Below are positions 1 through 8,188 of a stretch of 15,382 nucleotides of DNA, piece after piece. The notes beneath the pieces were generated by a model. The model was not told where the DNA came from and searched no databases. It was given only the letters and a program-made list of their open reading frames with translations. The translations under genes and the position numbers were made by a program. Origin of the DNA: Bacteroidota bacterium (GTDB lineage: Bacteria; Bacteroidota; Bacteroidia; Flavobacteriales_D; Crocinitomicaceae); assembly GCA_018825925.1 (NCBI GenBank), contig JAHKAT010000268.1:1-15382 (forward strand). Reading direction: 5' to 3'. Numbering within the stretch: the stretch's first letter is position 1; each line of letters starts with the position of its first letter.

Positions 1-249
1 ACTCCTGAATTAGTAACCGGGGTTTGGGTTGGTGCCGAAGACAGAGCGGTACGTTTTACTTCTATGGCCTGGGGACAAGGAGCGCGCATGGCCTTGCCAA
101 TTTATGGATATTATATGCAGAAAGTTTATAAAGACGCCGACATCGCCTTGAGTACCACCGATTTTACGGTTCCAAATGCATGGGACCCTCAACAGTTTCA
201 GTGTGGAAATGAAGGGTTGAGTAGAAGTCCAGAAAATCCATTTTTTTAA
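1..249 (+). CDS. mrcA: Penicillin-binding protein 1A, C-terminal end (partial)
   Basis: The frame is open from base 1 and ends with TAA at 247-249, giving the last 82 residues of a larger protein. The peptide starts TPELVTGVWVGAEDRAVRF, which resembles the stretch after the KTG motif in the transpeptidase domain of class A PBPs (T-P-x-x-V-x-x-V-W-x-G), followed by WGQGARMALPIYGYYMQKVY, where these enzymes carry a conserved G-x-x-A-x-P-I-W-type segment. Full-length enzymes are bifunctional peptidoglycan glycosyltransferase/transpeptidases anchored in the inner membrane and working in the periplasm. The catalytic serine, the KTG motif and the glycosyltransferase domain lie outside the window, so activity cannot be judged. 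The end is Q/N/P-rich with no extra domain. scoA begins 3 nt after the stop, so the genes are probably cotranscribed. The family is clear; the choice of 1A over another class A PBP rests on similarity only. Confidence 0.85.
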   Translation, partial: TPELVTGVWVGAEDRAVRFTSMAWGQGARMALPIYGYYMQKVYKDADIALSTTDFTVPNAWDPQQFQCGNEGLSRSPENPFF

Positions 250-252
250 GAT

Positions 253-948
253 ATGAACAAAGTAGTAAAAGACGTTGAAGAAGCATTGGCAGGAGTAAAA
301 GACGGAATGACTCTTATGTTAGGAGGATTCGGACTTTGCGGAATTCCTGAAAATTCTATTGCCCAATTGGTGCGCCAAGGTGTCAAAAATTTGACGTGTA
401 TTTCAAACAATGCAGGAGTAGACGATTTTGGTTTGGGATTATTGCTTCATAGCAAACAAATCAAAAAAATGATAAGCTCCTACGTTGGTGAAAATGACGA
501 GTTTGAGCGACAAATGCTTTCTGGTGAATTGGAAGTAGATTTAATTCCTCAAGGCTCTTTGGCCGAAAGATGTCGCGCTGGCGGTGCGGGTATTCCTGCT
601 TTTTTTACCCCTGCTGGATATGGAACCGAGGTTGCCGAAGGAAAAGAAGTTCGCGTATTCAATGGAAAACCACATATTTTGGAAACAGCCTTAAAAGCTG
701 ACTTTGCCATTGTGAAAGCCTGGAAAGGTGATACCGCTGGTAACCTTGTTTACAAAGCTACAGCCCGCAATTTTAACCCTATGATGGCGATGGCCGGAAC
801 AATTACTGTGGCTGAAGTGGAAGAATTAGTGCCTGCAGGTGAGTTGGATCCAAATGAAATTCATACTCCTGGAATTTTTGTTCAACGAATTTTTAAAGGA
901 GCTACGTTTGAAAAACGTATTGAACAAAGAACGGTTCGTCAGCGTTAA
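253..948 (+). CDS. scoA: 3-oxoacid CoA-transferase subunit A
   Basis: This is the alpha subunit (231 aa, normal for the family) of a succinyl-CoA:3-ketoacid CoA-transferase. With ScoB it moves CoA from succinyl-CoA to acetoacetate in the cytoplasm, linking ketone or amino-acid breakdown to acetyl-CoA. Residues 17-32 (D-G-x4-L-G-G-F-G-L-C-G-I-P) fit the CoA-transferase signature 1 and are followed by ENSI. Later family blocks are also present: SNNAGVDDFGLG near 52-63, GGAGIPAFFTPAGYGT near 110-125 and a C-terminal EELVPAGELDPNEIHTPGIF region. The catalytic glutamate is in the other subunit. The ATG lies 3 nt after the PBP stop without a Shine-Dalgarno site, as is usual in this phylum. Its partner scoB does not follow directly: a 1.8-kb membrane-protein gene sits between them. 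The exact acceptor acid is inferred from family similarity. Confidence 0.95.
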   Translation: MNKVVKDVEEALAGVKDGMTLMLGGFGLCGIPENSIAQLVRQGVKNLTCISNNAGVDDFGLGLLLHSKQIKKMISSYVGENDEFERQMLSGELEVDLIPQGSLAERCRAGGAGIPAFFTPAGYGTEVAEGKEVRVFNGKPHILETALKADFAIVKAWKGDTAGNLVYKATARNFNPMMAMAGTITVAEVEELVPAGELDPNEIHTPGIFVQRIFKGATFEKRIEQRTVRQR

Positions 949-967
949 GCACCACTAAGTAGATTCT

Positions 968-2773
968 ATGAATAAAGTATTGACGTATAAAAGATTGGCT
1001 TATTTTCTATGTGCCTTTCTTTGGACATACCTTTTTATACGCGCTTGGTTTAACGAACCTTTACACGATGAAATTGCTACCTATTTCTTCTATATTTATC
1101 AAGGAGACTATTGGGGTGATTCTATGGTGGTGGACGCCAATAATCATTTACTTAATTCAATAATCGGTCATTTTATTTATCCTTTCGCCAAGGAGCAATT
1201 GTTCTGGTACCGACTTCCCTCTTTACTTTCTTTGTTTCTTTATTTCTATGCTACATATCAACTTTGTAAGCTCTATAAAAGTGAACTTGTAGGTTTTTTA
1301 ACCTTTGTGGCTCTCAATAGTATTCCATTCATAATGGAGTATTTTGCTTATACTCGGGGCTATGGGATTTCTCTTGGGTTTTTCATGCTGGCCTTCTATT
1401 ATTTTTCAAAATACCTTCAAAATCGATCTATCTGGTATCTGTTTTTTTGCTTTGGCGGGGTAATTATTGCGATTTCGGCAAATCTTACCTTTATTCAAAC
1501 AGGGTTAATGCTAGCCGTGGTAGGCTTGGTATTTATTCTGCAACAAAAGCAATTTAATGTGCGAACTAAAATAGGTCATGGTTTGGTTGTTCTTGTTTTT
1601 ATATCTCTCACTGTTCCAGCATCCATGTATGCTCTTTTTCTGAAAGACGCTGGTGCCTTATATTATGGAAGCTTAGACGGAATGTGGTTAACAACAGGTC
1701 GCTCTTTGGTGCGTTATATCTTTTTTAACGATGGATGGTTTTCCGCTTCCATTGTTGGGGTTATTTTCGGTGCAATTATTTTGGTGGTATTGCGTAAAAT
1801 TAAAAACCAAAATCCATTCAAAACAATAGATTTTCAATATGCCGTTTATGCTCTTCTATTCGGTAATCTTGTTGCCATTTGGATTTTAGCCACTTTTCTG
1901 GAGGTTAATTTTCCTGAAGACAGAACGGCTTTTGGTATTGTTCTTTTTACCCTTCTTGCTTTAGGTTATTCTTTTGATTTATTGAAAGGAAAGTGGAGTA
2001 ATCTAATTTTGATTTACCTCTATTTTCCAATTGCTTTTGTGGCAAACATGACTCTCCATACCTCTGTGTTTTCGCCAGATGATAGGATGACCAACTCTTT
2101 TTATAAAGAAGTTAAACCTCACATCAATCAGAATACTAGCTTGATGATCTACTCCATCATGCGCTGGTCGTGGCCCATGCACGAATCTAAAGTTCAACGA
2201 AAGGCTCCTATGTATAATTCATACAATGTCAATCAGGTATATGCCGACGTGTTGTTAACCAAAACCAATTATTATCGAAATCCAAAAATATTAGAATTGT
2301 ACGACACCATTGCCATCAGCCCTTCGTCCAGGCATATCGCTTATAAACGCAAGGTTCCAATGCTTCGCGAATTAATTCTTGAAGGCCCTGTAATAAATGG
2401 AAGCATGCAAGGTGAATATTTCAACTTACTTGATACCAATTCACTCCCAAAAATAGCCAACAATCAACCCTTGTTATTGACGGTGAAGGGACATTTGAAA
2501 ACCTTTGAGAAACAGAACAAAGTACAATTAGTTTTTGCCATTTTCGACGCCGATGAAAAGCTCATTGATTATTCGTTTTATCCTTTCGAATATACCTTTC
2601 AAGGTCAAAAGATAGACAGTGATTTTAATCACCACTTTATCCTTGAAAGTATTGCAAAAGGGGCGAAAAAGTTGAAAGTTTATTTCTGGAGTAGACAAAA
2701 TGATCAAATTGAAGTCAAAAATGCAAAATGTTATCTTTACCTTTTAAAAGAAAATCAAAATGGCCCTCGATAA
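968..2773 (+). CDS. Multi-pass membrane protein, GT-C glycosyltransferase-like, with C-terminal soluble domain
   Basis: A 601-aa integral membrane protein that I do not recognise as a named enzyme. Residues 1-365 contain about nine to ten hydrophobic segments (first at about 10-26). The first extracytoplasmic loop carries HDE at 33-35 and D-A-N-N-H at 56-60, an arrangement of acidic residues and an NH pair typical of the GT39/ArnT-like GT-C fold that uses lipid-linked sugars. A PEDR motif at 316-319 precedes further membrane segments. Residues from about 366 are soluble and beta-rich, ending in VYFWSRQ (571-577) and a short strand, perhaps a sugar-binding sandwich. It lies between scoA (19 nt away) and scoB, whose start codon is inside its last codons. 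The GT-C class is inferred from topology and loop motifs; donor and acceptor are unknown. It could instead be a non-catalytic relative. Confidence 0.7.
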   Translation: MNKVLTYKRLAYFLCAFLWTYLFIRAWFNEPLHDEIATYFFYIYQGDYWGDSMVVDANNHLLNSIIGHFIYPFAKEQLFWYRLPSLLSLFLYFYATYQLCKLYKSELVGFLTFVALNSIPFIMEYFAYTRGYGISLGFFMLAFYYFSKYLQNRSIWYLFFCFGGVIIAISANLTFIQTGLMLAVVGLVFILQQKQFNVRTKIGHGLVVLVFISLTVPASMYALFLKDAGALYYGSLDGMWLTTGRSLVRYIFFNDGWFSASIVGVIFGAIILVVLRKIKNQNPFKTIDFQYAVYALLFGNLVAIWILATFLEVNFPEDRTAFGIVLFTLLALGYSFDLLKGKWSNLILIYLYFPIAFVANMTLHTSVFSPDDRMTNSFYKEVKPHINQNTSLMIYSIMRWSWPMHESKVQRKAPMYNSYNVNQVYADVLLTKTNYYRNPKILELYDTIAISPSSRHIAYKRKVPMLRELILEGPVINGSMQGEYFNLLDTNSLPKIANNQPLLLTVKGHLKTFEKQNKVQLVFAIFDADEKLIDYSFYPFEYTFQGQKIDSDFNHHFILESIAKGAKKLKVYFWSRQNDQIEVKNAKCYLYLLKENQNGPR

Positions 2774-3416
2774 AAACGGAATAGCACAAAGAATCGCTCA
2801 AGAATTAAGAAATGGTTGGTATGTGAACTTGGGAATTGGTATTCCGACTTTGGTCGCCAATTATATACCTGATGGCATAGACGTAGAGTTTCAGTCTGAA
2901 AACGGGATCTTAGGAATGGGTGCTTTTCCTTTCGATGGAGAAGAGGATGCTGACCTAATCAATGCTGGTAAACAAACCATTACTGCACTAAATGGTGCTG
3001 TGTTTTTTGATTCCGCGACTTCCTTTGCTATGATTCGTGGCCAACATGTTCAACTAACGGTTTTAGGAGCCATGGAAGTTTCTCAAAATGGAGACATCGC
3101 CAATTGGAAAATTCCCGGAAAAATGGTGAAAGGCATGGGAGGGGCAATGGATTTAGTGGCTTCTGCCGAAAATATTATTGTTGCCATGATGCATACCAAT
3201 CGCGCTGGAGAATCCAAAATACTTTCTGATTGTACCTTGCCTTTAACAGGCGTTGGCTGCGTTAAAAAAGTGGTCACCGATTTAGCCGTTTTAAATATTG
3301 ATGCCGGAGCTTTTCACTTGGTAGAGCGCGCACCTGGCGTAAGCGTCGAAGAAATTGTTGAGAAAACGGAAGGGAAACTTATCGTTCCTCCCTTCGTTCC
3401 TGAAATGAAATTTTAA
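2760..3416 (+). CDS. scoB: 3-oxoacid CoA-transferase subunit B
   Basis: The beta subunit (218 aa) of the same CoA-transferase as ScoA. It contains the catalytic glutamate that forms the glutamyl-CoA thioester: residues 44-52, FQSENGILG, match CoA-transferase signature 2, with Glu47 as the nucleophile. The N-terminal NLGIGIPTLVANYIP and the later GGAMDLV and CTLPLTGVGCV blocks are also characteristic. The ATG at 2760 overlaps the last 14 nt of the membrane-protein gene in another frame, which implies translational coupling to that gene rather than to scoA. The stop is followed after 2 nt by a second membrane-protein gene. Length and motifs are intact, so a working heteromeric enzyme is expected despite the separated genes. 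Substrate preference (succinyl-CoA/acetoacetate versus a related acid pair) is inferred. Confidence 0.95.
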   Translation: MALDKNGIAQRIAQELRNGWYVNLGIGIPTLVANYIPDGIDVEFQSENGILGMGAFPFDGEEDADLINAGKQTITALNGAVFFDSATSFAMIRGQHVQLTVLGAMEVSQNGDIANWKIPGKMVKGMGGAMDLVASAENIIVAMMHTNRAGESKILSDCTLPLTGVGCVKKVVTDLAVLNIDAGAFHLVERAPGVSVEEIVEKTEGKLIVPPFVPEMKF

Positions 3417-3418
3417 CA

Positions 3419-5173
3419 ATGCGAGAGTCCTTTTTAAAAGGTAGTAGTTTAATCATTTGCTCCCTGTGGCTCTTGTTGCAATGGTCTCGCTACACCGTTC
3501 CTATTGATTGTGGTGACGGCATTATGCATTTCTTCATTTCTGAGGCTAGTTGGCAAAACCCCCTTCTTTTTCTGCACCACTGGGGCAAGCCATTTTTCAT
3601 TCTTCTTTCTTCGCCCTTCGCTCAATTTGGAATGTCAGGTCTCGTTGTTTTCAATGTTTTGATATTTGCCGGAACAGTTTTTATCGGTTGGCGAATTTTA
3701 AAGAAATTAGACACACCGCTACTACTTCAATTATTACTTCCCTTTTTTCTTGTGTATACAAAGGACTATACAGAAACTATTATAGGTGGATTAACGGAGC
3801 CGCTTTTTAGTTTTGTTTTGGTATTGGGCACCTGGAGTTTGATGCATAAAAAATGGACCTTTTTCGCTTTTTTCATTGGATTATTGCCATTTTGTAGAAG
3901 TGAGGGTCAGTTGCTAATTCTCATTGCGATCCCTATTTTGTTGTATTACAAACAGTGGAAAACAATCCTTTTTCTATTCGTTCCATTTTTCATTTATTCG
4001 ATCGTTGGCTTAATTGCTCAAGGTGAATTTTGGTGGTATTTCACTCAATCTCCCTACAGCATGGACAATGCTATTTACGGCTCTGGTGCTTGGAATCACT
4101 ATTTTATTTCATACAAAAACTATCTTGGGAATCACGGATTGTTTAGCCTTGCATTGGCCCTGGTTTTGTTTTTTACTCTATTGATAAAAAAAGGATGGAG
4201 CACCTTTAATTGGCCCATGTTATTCCTTTTATTTTCAGGTTTTATTGGCGTGCTGTTTGCTCATTCATATTTCTGGGCAAATGGATTGAATGGATCTATG
4301 GGTTTAACTAGAATTACCACACAAGGACTTCCTTCTTTGTTGATTGGATCACTCTATATAATCGGTCGTTTTAAAATTGAGTTTTCAAGGGTGTACTTTT
4401 TTCAAATTGGCCTTTTCTTATTTTTAACGGTTGTTCTTGTTCGTAAATTTGAGGTAAACCCTGGGGTAACAGAAGGCGATCAAGCTGTTCTTGATGCTAC
4501 CAAACTTCTAAAAAAGAATAAGGCTGAAAGGCATCACACTCTTTACCATCACCCTTTGTTTGCATACACAATGGATTATAATTCACTGCTGCCGGATAAG
4601 AAATCTAGATTTTATTATCACCGGGGGACCATTGCTGACATGAAATCCAATTTAAAACATGGAGATATCATTACTTGGGATGGACATTTTGGGCCTCGTG
4701 AAATGAATTTGCCTTTCGACTCACTTTATCTTGATTCCGAAATTGTTTTAATTCAAAATCATGAGATCAAAGGGCCACTCTTCCCAACCGGTTTTTTCGT
4801 TTTTCAATACGTACCTGCCACCTTTAAATTAAGTCCTGAAAAACTTCGCATAGATCATGTGATTTACAATCAAATTGTCCCTTCATCCACCGACGAATTT
4901 ATACCCATTTATAAAAAAGAAAACCTCAATAGTACTTTACAACTAGAGTTGAATATTTCTGGTTCTAGTGATGAAGTTTTAGTTTTTGCAACTAAAAACG
5001 GAGCGTATTATAGGACTTTTCCGTTGAACAAAACATCTAAAATTCGCGCCCTGTTTACAGATGAAGAAGAAATTGTGATGTATGTGTGGAACCGCAGTAG
5101 AACTCCACTAAAAGAAGTTCGAGTAAAAGTGGTTGAATTCAGTGAAAAGTTACACCCACTTTATTCGAACTAA
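3419..5173 (+). CDS. Second multi-pass membrane protein, GT-C/GT39-like, with C-terminal soluble domain
   Basis: A 584-aa protein with the same layout as the membrane gene upstream. Residues 1-340 carry about nine to ten hydrophobic segments, starting at about 8-22. The first outer loop has D-G at 33-34 and, after a hydrophobic stretch, H-H-W-G-K-P at 53-58. An R-S-E-G-Q motif lies at 160-164; R-x-E-G is frequent in GT39-like mannosyltransferases. Residues 345-584 are soluble, and the C-terminus (about 500-575) is beta-rich with MYVWNRSRT at 554-562, resembling the Y-x-W-x-R stretch of the upstream protein. The ATG follows scoB by 2 nt, so it is probably the last gene of the PBP-sco unit. Its TAA is one base from the convergent nadD stop. 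A glycosyl transfer role using lipid-linked sugar is inferred; specificity is unknown. Confidence 0.68.
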   Translation: MRESFLKGSSLIICSLWLLLQWSRYTVPIDCGDGIMHFFISEASWQNPLLFLHHWGKPFFILLSSPFAQFGMSGLVVFNVLIFAGTVFIGWRILKKLDTPLLLQLLLPFFLVYTKDYTETIIGGLTEPLFSFVLVLGTWSLMHKKWTFFAFFIGLLPFCRSEGQLLILIAIPILLYYKQWKTILFLFVPFFIYSIVGLIAQGEFWWYFTQSPYSMDNAIYGSGAWNHYFISYKNYLGNHGLFSLALALVLFFTLLIKKGWSTFNWPMLFLLFSGFIGVLFAHSYFWANGLNGSMGLTRITTQGLPSLLIGSLYIIGRFKIEFSRVYFFQIGLFLFLTVVLVRKFEVNPGVTEGDQAVLDATKLLKKNKAERHHTLYHHPLFAYTMDYNSLLPDKKSRFYYHRGTIADMKSNLKHGDIITWDGHFGPREMNLPFDSLYLDSEIVLIQNHEIKGPLFPTGFFVFQYVPATFKLSPEKLRIDHVIYNQIVPSSTDEFIPIYKKENLNSTLQLELNISGSSDEVLVFATKNGAYYRTFPLNKTSKIRALFTDEEEIVMYVWNRSRTPLKEVRVKVVEFSEKLHPLYSN

Positions 5174-5174
5174 A

Positions 5175-5759
5175 TTACTTTTTGTAAAAATGCATTTCTT
5201 CAATGTACTTTTCTACTGGCGGAGTTACCATAAAAGATATTGATTTTCCTTCGCCTGCTTTTTTTCTAATTTCACTTGCAGATAGGTGCATCATTGGCGT
5301 GTTATCGCAAAATACTATGTTTTTGTGCGTTAATGCCGCTTCCTTAGTGCCGTTTTCTACCTTTCGGGGGTAAACATAAATCGTATGTTTGGCAACAATT
5401 TGCTCGTAGTTTTTCCATTTATGAAAGGTGCGAATATTGTCTTCACCCATGATTAATGAAAATGAATTAAGAGGGTACTTTTCCTCCAAACGAACCAAGG
5501 TATCAATTGTGTACGATGGTTTAGTCATAGTGAATTCTATGTCCTCCGCTTTAAATTTAGGCTGACTTTCTATTGCCATTTGCACCAAAGCCAAACGATG
5601 GTGATCGGCCAATAAACTACTTTTTTCTTTGTGCGGACTGTGAGGCGAAACCACAAACCAAATTGCTTCAAGTTCAGTTTCTTCCAACATATGATTGGCA
5701 ATAATTAAATGGCCAACATGAATAGGGTTAAAGGAACCGAAAAACAATCCTACTTTCAT
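5175..5759 (-). CDS. nadD: Nicotinate-nucleotide adenylyltransferase
   Basis: NadD transfers AMP from ATP to nicotinic acid mononucleotide to form deamido-NAD, a late step of NAD synthesis in the cytoplasm. Its 194 aa are normal for the family. Residues 8-17, GSFNPIHVGH, form the nucleotidyltransferase G-x-F-x-P-x-H-x-G-H motif. SPHSPHKEK near 38-46 matches the S-P-x-x-P-H-K substrate loop, and MHLSASEIRKK near 157-167 stands where the family has I-S-S-T-x-I-R, with alanine and glutamate variations. GEDN replaces the more common G-x-D segment. The start overlaps the gmk stop by 4 nt (ATGA), so it is the last gene of yicC-gmk-nadD. Its stop is one base from the convergent stop of the 584-aa membrane gene, leaving no room for a dedicated terminator. 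Confidence 0.95.
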   Translation of the reverse strand: MKVGLFFGSFNPIHVGHLIIANHMLEETELEAIWFVVSPHSPHKEKSSLLADHHRLALVQMAIESQPKFKAEDIEFTMTKPSYTIDTLVRLEEKYPLNSFSLIMGEDNIRTFHKWKNYEQIVAKHTIYVYPRKVENGTKEAALTHKNIVFCDNTPMMHLSASEIRKKAGEGKSISFMVTPPVEKYIEEMHFYKK

Positions 5760-6328
5760 TTTTTTAAAAATTCGCCGACTACCAAAGTGGCAGTGGCTAT
5801 TGCTTTATTTAGATCATCATTGATTAAAACAATGTCAAAATCTTCCGCTTTTTCCAACTCAGCATTGGCTTTACTCATTCGTTGGACTATTTTATCTTCC
5901 GTTTCAGTGCTTCGTGAACGCAATCTTTTTTCCAATTCCTCATAACTAGGAGGTTGAACAAAAACAGCCAAGGCATTTTCTTTAAAAATATTCTTCAGGT
6001 TCAGTCCACCAATTACGTCGACATCAAAAATGACTGTTTTTCCTTGACTCCAAATCGATTCCAGTTCAGATTTTAAAGTACCGTAATAGTTGTTGGTGTA
6101 CACCTCCTCCCATTCCACAAACTCATCGTTCAATATCGCCTGCTGAAATCTTTCTAATCCGATAAAATGGTAATCCGAGCCGTCCACTTCATTTGGTCGA
6201 GGATCACGACTACATGCCGAAATAGAAAAAGATAATTCCGGAATTTGTTTCAATAAGGCATGAACAATCGTTGTTTTACCTGCTCCACTTGGGGCTGAAA
6301 AAATAACGCATTTTCCTTGAGATTTCAT
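5756..6328 (-). CDS. gmk: Guanylate kinase
   Basis: Guanylate kinase phosphorylates GMP to GDP with ATP, an essential cytoplasmic nucleotide step. The protein has 190 aa. The P-loop APSGAGKTT spans 12-20. The GMP-binding region follows: SRDPRP from 40 to 45, with the E-x-D-G-x-D-Y-H-F pattern at 47-55, then FVEWEEVYTNNYYGT at about 70-84 with the conserved E and the YYGT contact. FDVDVIGGLNLK near 101-112 is the I-D-x-D-x-x-G strand, and RLRSRSTETEDKIVQR is the ATP lid. It starts 10 nt after the yicC stop and overlaps nadD by 4 nt. The yicC-gmk-nadD order is, from general knowledge, common in Bacteroidota. There are no unusual features. Confidence 0.96.
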   Translation of the reverse strand: MKSQGKCVIFSAPSGAGKTTIVHALLKQIPELSFSISACSRDPRPNEVDGSDYHFIGLERFQQAILNDEFVEWEEVYTNNYYGTLKSELESIWSQGKTVIFDVDVIGGLNLKNIFKENALAVFVQPPSYEELEKRLRSRSTETEDKIVQRMSKANAELEKAEDFDIVLINDDLNKAIATATLVVGEFLKK

Positions 6329-6338
6329 TGTATTCTGC

Positions 6339-7205
6339 TTATAATGTATTCAATACTTGTTCTTTAATTTTTTCGAGGTGGTCTTTCATATCCACTACTT
6401 TTTTCTGCATTTCTGCATGATTGCATTTACTGCCAAGCGTGTTGATTTCTCTACCTATTTCTTGGCATATAAAACCAAGTTTTCTGCCAATTGCACCTTC
6501 TTCCATCGTTTGTAAAAAATAATCCAAATGATTCGTTAAACGCATTTTTTCTTCTGAAACATCGAACTTTTCCATGTAAAAAATCAATTCTTGTTCCAGA
6601 CGATTGGCATCATAACTTCCTGTTTTAATCTCCTCCAGTTGTTTTTCCATTCTCTGTCGAACGATTTCAACTCGTCCTGCTTCAAATGGTGCTGTTTCTA
6701 ACATTAATTGTCGAATTCCTTCAATTTGTTTTATAAATTCAATTTTCAACGCAGCGCCTTCTTGTTCTCTAAATTCTTGTAATTTGTTACATGTTTCTTG
6801 AGCTAGATTCATCACCCAATCCTTCTCATCCGTGGTTAACACCTCTTTTTCAGTTGTATACACTTCGGGCAATCTTACAATCATTGACAAATAATCTTTA
6901 GACTCCTCTCCCAAAGCGTCATTGGCCGCCTTTAAATCATCGTAATATGATTTTACCAAAGCTTGGTTCAAACGAACGCTAGTCGATTCACCTGCATCTT
7001 CCAAAAACAAATTAACATCCACCTTGCCCCTTTCGAGAGCATCCGTTACCATCTTTCGAATTCCAGATTCTAACTCCCGAAAAGTATGATGCGTACGCAC
7101 CGTTAAATCCATCCCTTTGCTGTTAAGCGCACGAATTTCAATTGAAATCTTTTTTCCTTTAAAAGTTCCAGTAGCTTTTCCAAAGCCAGTCATGGATTGC
7201 AACAT
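6339..7205 (-). CDS. yicC: YicC/YloC family endoribonuclease
   Basis: A 288-aa member of the YicC family, which in E. coli has been shown to act as an endoribonuclease that affects small RNAs. The start is placed at the ATG whose first base is 7205, giving MLQSMTGFGKA, which aligns with the usual M-x-x-S-M-T-G-F-G opening. A frame-extending TTG two codons upstream would add only two residues. The N-terminal YicC domain includes EIRALNSKGMDL. The C-terminal block MRLTNHLDYF...GAIGRKLGFICQEIGREINTLGSK is the family hallmark and ends VVDMKDHLEKIKEQVLN. Helical charged stretches fill the middle. It heads a cluster with gmk (10 nt away) and nadD, and a TAACTTTG element lies just upstream. Its natural RNA targets in this phylum are not known. 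Confidence 0.93.
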   Translation of the reverse strand: MLQSMTGFGKATGTFKGKKISIEIRALNSKGMDLTVRTHHTFRELESGIRKMVTDALERGKVDVNLFLEDAGESTSVRLNQALVKSYYDDLKAANDALGEESKDYLSMIVRLPEVYTTEKEVLTTDEKDWVMNLAQETCNKLQEFREQEGAALKIEFIKQIEGIRQLMLETAPFEAGRVEIVRQRMEKQLEEIKTGSYDANRLEQELIFYMEKFDVSEEKMRLTNHLDYFLQTMEEGAIGRKLGFICQEIGREINTLGSKCNHAEMQKKVVDMKDHLEKIKEQVLNTL

Positions 7206-7224
7206 ATACAATTTGTTATTTGTT

Positions 7225-7232
7225 CAAAGTTA
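7225..7232 (-). promoter_or_regulatory. Candidate -7 element of the yicC promoter
   Basis: On the minus strand this octamer reads TAACTTTG, an exact match to the Bacteroidota TAnnTTTG -7 element recognised with the phylum's primary sigma factor. It ends about 20 nt before the yicC ATG, giving a predicted leader near 13 nt. I see no TTG at the expected -33 spacing, so the assignment rests on one element in a 53-bp gap. It would make yicC-gmk-nadD independent of the upstream kyn unit. Confidence 0.4.
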
Positions 7233-7258
7233 AAAATAATGAGGACGTTGGATTTATT

Positions 7259-8188
7259 TCATTTGGGTATTGCGGGTTTTCTTTTTATTGAGGTGATGTA
7301 AACTCCGACAAAAATAATCAACATATACCCCAACTTCTCCATGGTTATGGTGTGGCGATAATCTTCTGTAAAGCCAATATATGCGAAAAGTATTGCAAAG
7401 AATATGACCAAAACAGGTTGTATGTAAATATAGGCCGCACTTGTAGATGGCGACAAATATTTCAAACCATACATGGTTAATAAATAGGCCAAAAATGTAA
7501 CGCAAACAATCACATACAATACTTTAAACAACACAACTCCTGTGATTACACTAAAATCAGTGGCTAAAAAGTGGGGTATCGTTGGTGTAAAAACAAGGAC
7601 ATAAAGTAAACCAAAAGAAAAGGTATAGCAGATGACTGTGAGGGGTTGATACTTTTTCATCAAGGGTTTGGCGATGACCAAATACACGGCATAACTAGCT
7701 GCATTAATCAAAAGCAATAAATCGCCCATTGCTAAATCAGTACTTTTAGCACCACTCGATAAGGTTAACAAAATTGCGCCACTCGCTCCCAATAAAACGC
7801 CAATAACTCGGTTTCTTGTCAGCCCCTCTTTTAAGAGAAAGTAGGATAAAATAACAACCATAATAGGATTAAGGGTCATTATAATTCCAGAATTAATCGA
7901 AGTCGATAAGTTTAGCCCGTGAAAAAAGCAAAGTTGATTAATTGCAATTCCAAAAAGCCCACATAATGCCAAACGGCCCCAATCTTTACGCTCAATTTTT
8001 TGGCGTTTATTTACCACCAGATATACAATCCAAAATAACAAACAAGCGCCTGTAACTCTTAAAAGAATGAACACATTGGGCGTTAAAATTTCTGGCATAA
8101 TGCCTTTCGCAATAACATGATTGGCCCCATAAAATGTATTCACTAAAAGTACGGCAAGGTGTGCCCATAACAATTTCGAGATCTTCAT
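7259..8188 (-). CDS. DMT-superfamily (EamA) transporter
   Basis: A 309-aa inner-membrane protein with about ten hydrophobic helices and two EamA repeats, roughly 8-142 and 155-300. The first repeat has the hallmark order: TLNPIMVVILSYFLLKEGL (105-123), with the conserved N-P and K-E, then a short loop and a glycine-rich helix. The second repeat has SAAYIYIQPVL with the matching Q-P. DMT proteins usually export or import small metabolites such as amino acids or sugars; the substrate cannot be read from the sequence. The ATG overlaps the stop of the ArsC/Spx-like gene by 4 nt (ATGA), making it the last gene of the kyn-linked minus-strand run. Movement of an aromatic or kynurenine-type compound is a guess from context only. 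A 53-bp gap follows before yicC. Confidence 0.88.
   Translation of the reverse strand: MKISKLLWAHLAVLLVNTFYGANHVIAKGIMPEILTPNVFILLRVTGACLLFWIVYLVVNKRQKIERKDWGRLALCGLFGIAINQLCFFHGLNLSTSINSGIIMTLNPIMVVILSYFLLKEGLTRNRVIGVLLGASGAILLTLSSGAKSTDLAMGDLLLLINAASYAVYLVIAKPLMKKYQPLTVICYTFSFGLLYVLVFTPTIPHFLATDFSVITGVVLFKVLYVIVCVTFLAYLLTMYGLKYLSPSTSAAYIYIQPVLVIFFAILFAYIGFTEDYRHTITMEKLGYMLIIFVGVYITSIKRKPAIPK

Noticed and set aside
5175..5187. Possible intrinsic terminator TTAC-TTTTT-GTAA at the convergent junction
   Set aside because: A 4-bp AT-rich stem lies within the nadD coding end and is too weak to call a terminator.
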